Assembly (NCBI RefSeq): GCF_017654505.1
Contig: NC_054547.1
Coordinates: forward strand, 22,463,838-22,527,837
Direction of reading: 5' to 3'
DNA length: 64,000 bases
Source of the DNA: Polyodon spathula
Taxonomy: Eukaryota > Chordata > Actinopteri > Acipenseriformes > Polyodontidae
Position numbers and translations under genes: made by a program. The notes beneath the pieces were generated by a model that was given only the letters and a program-made list of their open reading frames with translations, was not told the origin of the DNA and ran no database searches. The first letter of the stretch is position 1. Each line of letters begins with the position of its first letter. Of the stretch, positions 1-7,334 are shown in pieces.

Positions 1-116
1 CTTCTTTCCCATGTTTTTAAAAAAAAATAAAAATTATCCCAAAAATTCCACAAAACAACAACAAAAAAATACTACTCTGAGCCTCTAGGTGGCACTATCC
101 CACTTCAGACACCATA
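1..116 (-). mobile_element. Start of the internal region of an LTR retroelement, cut by window edge
   Basis: On the minus strand this is the sequence immediately downstream of the LTR at 117-518. It begins with a TGGTGTCTGAAGTGGGAT-like stretch (about 97-113) that looks like a primer-binding site, followed by T-rich leader. This placement makes the neighbouring LTR a 5' LTR whose body lies off the left edge. The primer tRNA is not identified. Confidence 0.45.
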
Positions 117-518
117 TGTGGCAGGCTGGCGAGTGGAAAGAGGCCCAGAGACAGACTGCAGTTCAAAAAAAGAACTATTTTATTATAAATAAACACAAAA
201 AAGAAAGGGCACAAGGGCCAAAACAAAGCGATTTAAACACAAAAAGAAAGACAAAAAGCAAAACTTACAAAAATAACAATTTCCAGGCTGGGCAATGCCT
301 TCACTGGATTCAAACAACCAAAAAACCAACCTACTTCCTCAGCTCCCTCTCCTCAAATGAGAAGCAGAGGCCTCCTTTTATGTCAGGTGGCTGGGAGCTG
401 ATTGATCGTTAATTAACCTAATCAACCCCAGCCACCTGAACATAATAAACCCAGGCAGGTAGGGGAAATTAACCCCATCCCTGCCAGTTTAAAAAGGGCA
501 GAGCTTTGCTCTGCCACA
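117..518 (-). mobile_element. 5' LTR of a retrotransposon
   Basis: Read on the minus strand, the LTR begins TGTGGCAGAG and ends GCCTGCCACA, so it has TG...CA ends with inverted terminal repeats. A TATA-like ATAAAAGG lies at about 374-381 and an AATAAA signal near 190-200. A 12-bp perfect hairpin (384-395 with 427-438) sits directly upstream of the TATA box, and a second GC-rich palindrome (455-487) lies near the LTR start. The right flank GTGAG (519-523) has no matching copy on the left, as expected if this is the 5' LTR of an element continuing off-window. The 402-bp length is ordinary for a Gypsy-type LTR. Confidence 0.75.
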
Positions 519-625
519 GTGAGGTCAACTAAGGGACTGACCACTGTGGCATACTCGAGGATGAATTTGGGGTAATAACCGGCTAACCCCAGTAGAGAAC
601 TCATCTGATCCTGAGCATCATATTT
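519..625 (-). pseudogene. Gypsy-type pol fragment (reverse transcriptase / RNase H junction)
   Basis: The minus-strand translation contains SSLLGLAGYYPKFI followed by ATVVSPLVDLT. This matches the conserved FLGLAGYYRRFI...SPLTDLT block at the RT-RNase H border of Ty3/Gypsy polyproteins. Only about 35 codons remain. Coding stops where the LTR at 117-518 begins, so the younger LTR element inserted into this older pol copy. No other pol domain is visible beside it. Confidence 0.75.
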
Positions 626-1170
626 AACATTTGCATAGCAGAATCACCGTATATAAATGAAAAATAAACATAAAAGGCTTTATTTTTGAAATTAGAGCAC
701 ATAATGTATCACGTAAAAAAATGAAAAACTATAATAAAATAAACATTTCAAAAGAAGCTATTGTGTAAACAGATGTAAACTGCTATATGTACATACAAAA
801 TTGTAAAAACAAAGTAATTATTTACAAAAATAACATAAAAGGCTTTTTTTTCCCGAAATTAGTGCATATAATGCATGACCTAAAAAAAATGAAAAACTAT
901 AATAAACATTTCAAAGGAAGATATTGTGTAAACAGATGTAAACTGCTATATGTACATACAAAAGTAATTATTTACAAAAATATCATAAAAGGCTTTTTTT
1001 TTTTCACATTAGTCTACTGCATAGCAAGACTTAAAAAAATGAAAACCAGAATGAGAATGAGACCTACATATAGAATGGTAAAATCAAAATCATTATTTAT
1101 AAAAAAGAAAATAACTCAGTTCACATTGTGTAACATGAATGCACATTCAGGGAACTGTACTTCAAAGTAG
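626..1170. repeat. AT-rich tandem-like repeats resembling a piggyBac 3' region
   Basis: Three imperfect units of about 110-170 bp share the blocks AAAAACTATAATAAA, TGTGTAAACAGATGTAAACTG and CATAAAAGGCTTT. The same blocks, diverged, occur at 53820-53900 just downstream (minus strand) of a piggyBac Cys-rich C-terminus. I infer that this is duplicated piggyBac 3' untranslated sequence. The open frames here are low-complexity AT-rich DNA and are not credible genes. Confidence 0.5.
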
Positions 1171-1175
1171 CCCCC

Positions 1176-1590
1176 TGTGGCAATGTTGCCCCGCCCCTGT
1201 GTGTATTTTGTGTTGTATGTTACATGTTGTGTGTTGCTGTTGGTGTATAGTCATTGGTACGTGGGATATATATATATGGGTCTGTGGAACACGAGTTGTT
1301 TAAAATGTATATTTGTATTTAGGCACGAGGATTGCACAGCAATTCATGTGCAGGTAAAATGTAATAATAGCGAGCACGGGGAATTGCACTTTATAAATTC
1401 ACATGCAGTTGTACCGAGACTCCAATTGAATGATTGATTAGCAATCGAGTCTCGGTACAGCTGCATAAAAGCTGCATGCTTTCACTCACCCGGGGTTGTG
1501 TGTTCGGTGAGTGGAGAATGGGATTGGAGATGGAGGTAATAAGAATAGTTAATACTTAAAATACAAGCTCACCATGTTTTGTCTGTATAG
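1176..1590 (+). mobile_element. 5' LTR (family 1) of a non-autonomous LTR element, 3'-truncated
   Basis: It begins TGTGGCAATGTTGCCCCGCC and aligns by eye along its length to the solo LTRs at 12362-12974 and 37928-38566. It contains a long hairpin (1405-1428 with 1442-1464) and a TATA-like CATAAAAGC at about 1464. Similarity to the other copies ends near 1590, after CTCACC...GTCTGTATAG, so the R/U5 part and any primer-binding site are missing. The internal region follows directly. Confidence 0.75.
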
Positions 1591-1892
1591 GACCAAAGCT
1601 GGTGCCTTGCTTGCGGGGTGTACAGGCACATGTTGGCTGTCTGCCCCTTCCAAGAGGAGGAGGAGGAACTTGGCTCAGGAGAGGATGGTGAGGAGAAGGA
1701 GTGGCAGGAAAAAGCTGCAGCAGCAACTGCAGCAACAGCAGGAGGAGGTCGGGGATGCTAGTTGGGAGGTTTTTTTAAAGAACCTCGCGGCGGAGTAGTG
1801 CCCCGGCTGTGGGCACACGCTGGCCATCTCCCCCACGGAATATACAGAGGCGGAAGTAATGCCTGAGTGGAAGAAGCCCACGCATCTAATGC

Positions 1893-2040
1893 CCAGAAGG
1901 GGGGACTGTGAACGTCCAGCACCCAGACGGGCGGGACTGTGAGCGTCCAAACGGGGGGACCGTGAGCATTCAGCGCCCAGACAGGGGGACCGTGAGCGTC
2001 CATCACCCAGACAGGGGGACCGCAGGAATCCAAAGCCCGA
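1893..2040 (+). repeat. About 30-bp tandem repeats inside the LTR-element ORF
   Basis: Five imperfect units built on GGGGGACCGTGAGCGTCCA plus CACCCAGACA. The period is a multiple of three, so the repeat would encode decapeptide-like units when in frame. Confidence 0.75.
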
Positions 2041-2535
2041 GGGACTGCTGTTTCCACCTCCACCACCAGAGGAAGAATTCCTGTTGTTTCCACCTCTGCC
2101 AGCAGAGGAAGAATGCCTGCTTGTTTCACCTTCACACCCAGCATGGAAGGAGGCCGAATGTCCACAGCCAAAGAGGGAGAAGTCAGTGCATTCACAGCCC
2201 GCAAAGGGGAGTCCACAGCCCAAGTCTCCACCAGCAGAGGGAGAGTGCCTGCTGGTTCCATCTCCAGCGTCGATGGGAGAAGCCCTGCTTGCTCAAAGGC
2301 CACCATCGAGGGAGATCTGGGACTGGCTGACGGACTCTGAGATGGCCTGGAAAGAGACATCTTGAAGGTGATTAACTTGCTGTGGGCCCGAGATGGGGAG
2401 CGTTGGGAAACTTGAGAACAGCAACATTACCCAGTGTCCCACTGAGACACCGCAGCCATGGTGTTCAACTATCTGGCTGCCAATATGGGAGGGGTTCTGC
2501 CTCTGATCTCATCAGGAGAAGCCCTAACACTGCCT

Positions 2536-2680
2536 GCAGGACCAGAGGGAGAGCCGCACCAGTCCCCTGCAAGTGAGGGAGAGCCGCACCAGTCCCCTGC
2601 AATTGGGTGAGAGCCACACCAGTCCCCTGCAAGTGAGGGAGAGTCACACCAGTCCCAGGCAAGTGAGGGAGAGTCTCCAT
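2536..2680 (+). repeat. 30-bp tandem repeats inside the LTR-element ORF
   Basis: Four units built on GTGAGGGAGAGCCGCACC followed by AGTCCCCTGCAA. The period is 30 bp with few substitutions, suggesting recent local expansion. Confidence 0.8.
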
Positions 2681-3146
2681 CGCCAGGAGGCTACACGCCG
2701 CTCCCACCTTCATCGCCAGGAGACCACCACCTCCACCACCTTCACCGCCAGGAGCAGAGCAGCAGGAGCTGCTTCTGCCTCCGGCACCTCCACCGCCAGG
2801 AGCAGAGCAGCAGGAGCTGACTCTGCCTCCGCCACCTCCGCCAACAGAGGGTGAATGCCTGATGGGTCCCTTTCCACCAGCAGAGGATGAATGCCTACTG
2901 GTATCACTTCCCCCACCATCACGAGGAGAGGAGCTGGATCTGCCTCTGCCTCCATCACCATCAGGGGGAGAGGAGCAGGAGCTGCCTCTCCCTTCAAAAG
3001 AAGGACCAGGACTAGATACTGTCAGTCCTCAGCAGCCTGTGCATAGGCTGCTGAGGGAAGCATGGGGAAGAACCACCCGGCCACAGTGGCAGAGAAGAGG
3101 GCCAAAGCCCGCACCCCTGCTTGTCCTGACTCCCTGCATGACACCG

Positions 3147-3345
3147 CCCAAGGATGCCTGCCTCGCTTCACCCAAGGATGTCTGTCTCACTTCGCCCAAG
3201 GAGGCCTGCCTCGTTTCACCCAAGGATGCCTGCCTGGCATCGCCTGGGGTTGCCAGCCGCTTCACATTGTCTGGGGTTGCCAGCTGCTCCGCATCGCTTG
3301 GGGTTGCCTGTTGCTCCGCATCACCTGAGGCTGCCGGCTCTGCAT
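3147..3345 (+). repeat. 24- and 30-bp tandem repeats (octapeptide PKDACLAS type)
   Basis: Four 24-bp units beginning CCCAAGGATGCCTGCCTC are followed by longer units beginning CCTGGGGTTGCC. A related 24-bp repeat occurs in the minus-strand copy near 43945-44015. Confidence 0.8.
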
Positions 3346-3722
3346 CGCCAGGGGTCGTCGTCAGCTCTGCTTGGCCGCAGGGGTCAGTATGGCTGGAGTC
3401 CCACAGGAGGGAGCTGCCGGCTGAGAAGGGGAGAAAGGTCAGGAGACCACTTTCCTCAGCAGCTTTTCCGCTGCTAGACTTGCTCCGGCTGAAGGAGTCA
3501 GTCTGGGAGCTGTCAGCACATCTGCTGACAGCCTCACCATTGGCAGCATTTCCGCTGCCAGTGGTGCAGCGGGGAGGAGAGACTCGTCCCACTGTCAGCA
3601 CGTCTGCTGACAGCATGGCCAATAGCAGCCTTAAAGTCCCCATTCTTGGCCCGGGACTTTGACCAAGACTTGGGAGATTTTAAGGGGGGAGGTGGCCATT
3701 GAGGCCATGTGTGCTACGCACA

Positions 3723-3739
3723 AGGGGGGTGGGGGGATA
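3723..3739 (+). other. Polypurine tract of the LTR element
   Basis: A G-rich purine run (AAGGGGGGTGGGGGGATAT) directly precedes the TGTGG start of the 3' LTR. It is the expected position for plus-strand priming. A matching purine run precedes the LTR on the minus strand at 43411-43430. Confidence 0.7.
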
Positions 3740-3968
3740 TGTGGTAATGATGCCCCGCCCCTGTGTGTATTTTGTGTTGTATGTTATGTGTTGTGTGTTA
3801 CTGTTGGTGTATAGTCATTGGTACACTAGATATAAATGGGTCTGTGGAACACGAGCTGTTTAAAATGTATATTTGTATTTAGGCACAATGATTGTACAGC
3901 ACTTCACGTGCAGGTAAAATGTAATAATATGCGAGCACGGGGAATTGCACTTTATTAATTAATGTGCA
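3740..3968 (+). mobile_element. 3' LTR (family 1), 3'-truncated
   Basis: It starts TGTGGTAATGATGCCCCGCC and matches the 5' LTR at 1176 as far as TTTATTAATTAATGTGCA. It then ends abruptly before the hairpin and TATA box. Beyond 3968 the sequence is piggyBac-derived, so this LTR was cut by deletion or rearrangement. Confidence 0.7.
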
Positions 3969-4260
3969 CCGTATTCAAGTTGAGCTGTGTTTCCCTGCCG
4001 CTTTGCAGCTTTCTGATCGAAATGTTTCTGCCAAAGCTCCATGGCTAGCATCATAAGATGATATTTTCCCCTGTGCTTTCATTGTACAAAACAAAGGAAT
4101 TGACAGCTGCCATGTCCAGTACATTGTAAAATGCAGCAACTGGACACCAGTGATTCCTTTCACTGAGCGCTAAGTTTTGCGCAGATGGTGGAAACTCTCT
4201 TCTCATTTTGTTTACTGTTCATGTATTGTCATTTATTGCTCTGTTTTAATCCACGGGTTG
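3968..4260 (-). pseudogene. piggyBac-type transposase fragment
   Basis: One minus-strand frame reads PVAAFYNVLDMAAVNSFVLYNESTG, matching the piggyBac DDE-domain end (W-P-V-A-x-F-Y-N-M-L-D-v-A-x-x-N-A-x-V-L). Another frame continues with AMELWQKHFDQKAAKRQGN, the link to the Cys-rich C-terminus, so at least one frameshift separates them. The Cys-rich tail is missing here but a related one is preserved at 53951-54160. The left limit coincides with the truncated LTR at 3740-3968. Confidence 0.7.
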
Positions 4261-4372
4261 GTACCGAAATAATAGCCCTGATCTTAAACAACCTCACGTA
4301 ACATAAAGCATCTGGAAAATGATTAATTATTATTCTATTGAAACAAACCAAAGCTCCTTAAGTTTTTTAAAT

Positions 4373-4409
4373 TCTTCTTCTTCTTCTTCTTCTTCTTCTT
4401 CTTCTTCTT

Positions 4410-4440
<31 letters not shown>

Positions 4441-4450
4441 TTATTATTAC
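4373..4450. repeat. (TTC)n/(TTA)n microsatellite
   Basis: About 20 TTC units grade into TTA units. It abuts the 3' end of the minus-strand L2 fragment and probably grew from that element's simple-sequence tail. Confidence 0.95.
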
Positions 4451-4790
4451 TATTATTTATTTGCTTAGCAGACGCCCTTATCCAGGACGACTTACAGAAG
4501 TGACAAGTTACTACAGTATATTTACAATGTCATTAAAAGCTAGTACAATTTAAGGCAGGTATATTAACAGTAAGGTAAATAAAGCAACACATTACTGTTG
4601 CATTTAAGAGCAAGTATAATTTAATACAAGTAAATTTACAATCAGGCACTGAAGGCGATAACTTAGTGTTGCATATAACACAATTACAATTAAGAGCCAC
4701 TATAGCAAGTGCACAAAAACAGTTAAGTGTAGGTATAATACTACAGAATGGAGCAAGTTCTTTGTACAGTGTTGTCGGTGCTGTGCTTCA
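4451..4790 (-). mobile_element. L2-like LINE (or derived SINE) 3' end
   Basis: On the minus strand the end reads CTTCTGTAAGTCGTCCTGGA then TAAGGGCGTCTGCTAAGCAA and an (AAT)n tail. This is the signature 3' end of fish L2-type elements. The inner part is AT-rich, noncoding and diverged. Confidence 0.7.
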
Positions 4791-5690
4791 TTGCAAGAGG
4801 TCCCAGGATCATATCTGACCTCCACTTGTGAGAAGCCCCTGCCTGCAGAAACCATGATTTATTATAATATATTTTATTGTGATTGTATAAGTGTATTTTA
4901 CTGTAATGTCTGTTGCTTTATTGTTTTGGAATACTTATTGTATGAAAGGCGCTATAAAATTAGATTTTATTTACAATTATAGATATACTTCAACTATATA
5001 ACTGTGCCACATTATGGTGAGTTAGACTTCATATCCCACAATGCCACGGGACTTCATGAGCTAAAATGGTCGTCTGCTTGGTATTCTGGGACATGAAGTC
5101 CCATCGCATTCTGGGACATGAACTACAACTCCTTGTAATCTGCCTTATAATCTGTTCACAACATCCTCTGACTAGCTGCAATATATAATTCCACTGTCCA
5201 CTTTCACTGCAGTTAGACTTTTTTTCTATGCAAATCCACTGTTTATCAGACTCCTATATAACTTTAGTGAATCTAAAATTGTATGACAAGATATACGTAC
5301 ATAGATGCCTGTTACAAAAGGCTGATTCAATTACAATAAATAGCTTGCATTACAACAGACCTTACATGACTAATCTGATTTAATCACAGTTCAATACAAT
5401 GCCAACACACTCCTTATTGACTTTTAAAAATAATACCATATTATGCTGTTCTGCATAGGTACAATACAGCTATTTCATATGTAGTGGACAATTTGACTAG
5501 TCTGGTAGTTCTAGGCATGAGGATACCCTTATTTTTCCAACACCACGTCTCATACTTTGTCAGGATAATTAATACATATATTTTGACAAGAGAGATTTAT
5601 TCTTTATTCTTGTACCTGCACTTAACAGTTTTTTGCACTTATTCCACCTGCTTTATTGGCTTTTAGTTGTATTTGTCTAAATGCAGCTGT
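4791..5690. repeat. No gene; small foldback repeat at about 5029-5130
   Basis: Most of this stretch is unremarkable AT-rich DNA. Around 5029-5130 the sequence carries inverted and direct copies of GGACTTCATG / CATGAAGTCCC and ATTCTGGGACATGAA. This pattern is seen in short foldback DNA transposons with 'ACTACAACTCC'-type termini. I cannot assign a superfamily. Confidence 0.4.
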
Positions 5691-5840
5691 ACTTTCTTTG
5701 TAAATGTACCATAATGTTTCTGTCCGTCTCTTAATTTCTACTTGATCTGAACATATTGTAATAACATTTCTACTTGCTCTTAACATATTGTAATTCACCA
5801 TGGTTAAGGGTGTCTGCCAAGCAAATACATAATAATAACA
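5690..5840 (+). mobile_element. L2-like 3' end
   Basis: It ends in TTAAGGGTGTCTGCCAAGCA then AATACATAATAATAAC, a diverged form of the L2 3' terminus and its AAT tail. The unknown-family element at 5841 begins inside that tail. Confidence 0.6.
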
Positions 5841-6000
5841 CCGTGTAACAACTTTTTTTTTTTTTTTTTTTTTTGGTTCCTGGGTAGTAAGTGTTATTTC
5901 CTAATTGCTTATGCCTCAAAAATATAGAAAATGGCTATTATTCCCCACAAACTTTGCTTTTGTGACCAGGACAGTGATACTTTGAAATTTACCTATTTTC

Positions 6001-6120
6001 CAGAACATTCCAGATAGATTCAGTGCTGAGTAAACTTGGAGTAACTTTTAGAACTTTCTAGAACTTTCCAGTAATATAAATAGTAGTATAAATACAGGGG
6101 CCTTAAGCCCACCAGTTCAG
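6001..6120 (+). promoter_or_regulatory. Heat-shock-type promoter: HSE array, TATA box, initiator
   Basis: At 6051-6068 GAA, TTC, GAA, TTC blocks follow each other in strict 5-bp phase, the textbook heat shock element arrangement. A further GAACATTC lies at 6003-6010. TATAAATA occurs at 6075 and again at 6087. A TCAGTTT initiator-like sequence (A at 6119) is 32 bp from the second TATA box, the expected spacing. The ORF remnant begins at 6186, about 65 bp downstream. Promoter function is inferred from spacing and motif match only. Confidence 0.6.
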
Positions 6121-6185
6121 TTTAGTTCCAGCTGCCTAAGTGGATACATATCTGCATTTTTCTGAGATGGCATCAAAAGGCTGCA

Positions 6186-6904
6186 ATGGTGGCATTCCTG
6201 ATGGGTCTCCGAGGCGGTTTTACCAAGTTTCCCTGCTATCTTTGCTTTTGGGACAGCAGGGACATCAAGGCGCACTACCACAGGAGGGACTGGCCACAGC
6301 GGGCAGAGTTCTCTGTGGGAAAGAACAACGTCAAGTGGGAGCCACTGGTGGACCCCCGAAAGGTTCTGATGCCACCACTGCACATCAAATTGGGCCTTAT
6401 GAAACAATTTGTCAGAGCTCTAGATAAGGAGTCGGCAGCCTTCAAGTGCCTTCTTCCTTAAGATGTCTGAGGCAAAGGTCAAAGCCGGTGTCTTCGTCAG
6501 ACCACAGATAAAGAAGATCCTGGAGTGCAATGAATTCCCCAAGAAGCTCACTAGTAAGGAGAAAGCGGCTTGGAACAGCTTTGTCGCAGTGGTTCGGGGC
6601 TTCCTGGGCAATCACAAGGCAGAAAACTATGTGGAGCTGGTTGAGACTCTGGTGAAGAACTACGGCACAATGGGCTGTAGGATGTCCCTCAAAGTCCATT
6701 TCCTTGATGCTCATCTTGATAAATTCAAGGAGAACATAGGAGCGTACTCGGAGGAGCAAGGCGAGCGCTTCCATCAGGATATACTGGACTTTGAACGTCG
6801 CTACCAAGGACAGTATAACGAGAACTTGATGGGAGATTTGGGGGCTGATTCGTGAAAGTGATTTACAGTATAATCGTAAATCTCGAAAAACTACTCACTT
6901 CTAA
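6186..6904 (+). pseudogene. ORF remnant of the unknown-family element
   Basis: The frame opens with an ATG at 6186, and includes KFPCYLCFWDSRD (a C-x2-C pair), PPLHIKLGLMKQFV, then after a 1-nt shift near 6460 SEAKVKAGVFVRPQIKK, CRMSLKVHFLDAHLD and GERFHQD. A second shift near 6838 restores WGLIRESDLQYNRK...THF and a stop at 6902-6904. About 240 residues in total. Proteins with these blocks are, as I recall, abundant and unnamed in arthropod, fish and lamprey assemblies and usually longer, so this copy may lack an N-terminal part. Conserved His, Glu and Asp residues (HFLDAHLD, GERFHQD) would suit a nuclease or transposase, but that is only a guess. Confidence 0.65.
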
Positions 6905-7161
6905 ATCTTTTGTAGTCATTTTTATATTACTTTAGTATAAATACATGTTAATTTGGATTCATATGTTGTTTTTTTCTGACTTTATGTAAATGAAAAGACA
7001 CAAATTTGCCCGTTTTCTCACTGGAAATAGGTAAATTTCAAAATATCACTGTCCTGGTCACAAAAGCAAAGTTTGTGGGGAATAATAGCCATTTTCTATA
7101 CTTTTAAGGCATAAGCAATTAGGAAATAACACTTACTACCCAGGAACAAAAATTGTGTTAC

Positions 7162-7216
<55 letters not shown>
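7162..7216. repeat. (ATA)n microsatellite
   Basis: About 18 uninterrupted ATA units directly abut the right end of the unknown-family element. They probably derive from the L2 tail that served as its target. Confidence 0.95.
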
Positions 7217-7217
<1 letters not shown>

Positions 7218-7334
7218 TACATGTACAAACCACAAATGGTCACATAAAAAATACATACTTTTTATAAATAAATATTTACATTACAAAAAAAAATTACATG
7301 TTAAAGAAATTTGTCTGAGGTCAAAGATAACCAA

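Larger units (their letters stand above)
1591..3722 (+). pseudogene. Internal region of LTR element: repetitive proline-rich, gag-like ORF remnant
   Basis: A broken reading frame runs through this region: basic and Q-rich at first (LQQQLQQQQEE, about 1710-1745), then a degenerate zinc-knuckle-like CPGCGH (about 1800), then Pro/Glu-rich repeats such as AEEECLLV and AEGECLLV (2090-2260, 2820-2990), then octapeptide repeats of the PKDACLAS type (3147-3242). Its last 200 codons match the minus-strand ORF at 43445-44130, which also sits beside a family-1 LTR. Several stops and at least one frameshift (between 2365 and 2862) break it. I remember similar ECLLV-repeat proteins from sturgeon databases; function is unknown. 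With LTRs on both sides and no visible RT, it looks like a non-autonomous element parasitising an autonomous relative. Confidence 0.6.
5841..7161 (+). mobile_element. DNA element of unknown family with about 150-bp inverted ends
   Basis: The left end (5841-6003) and right end (about 7012-7161) are inverted copies over about 150 bp. Both carry TTCCTGGGTAGTAAGTGTTA and CCCCACAAACTTTGCTTTTG, one of them on each strand. The left copy has an expanded T-run. The outer limit reads ACTATGTAACACAATTTTTG in the better copies. Between the ends lie a promoter (6001-6120) and a single ORF remnant (6186-6904). The flanks are AAT repeats on both sides, so insertion was into an L2 tail and target duplication length cannot be read. 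Related right-end pieces lie at 20446-20762 and 42843-43160. I do not recognise the superfamily. Confidence 0.65.

Noticed and set aside
117..518. Considered as a solo LTR
   Set aside because: The 5-bp flanks do not match (GTGAG right, CCATA left), and a primer-binding-site-like stretch follows on the minus strand, so it is better read as the 5' LTR of an element leaving the window.
1675..2360. Long minus-strand frames opposite the LTR-element ORF
   Set aside because: They mirror in-frame tandem repeats on the plus strand and have no domain; they are shadows of the repeat.
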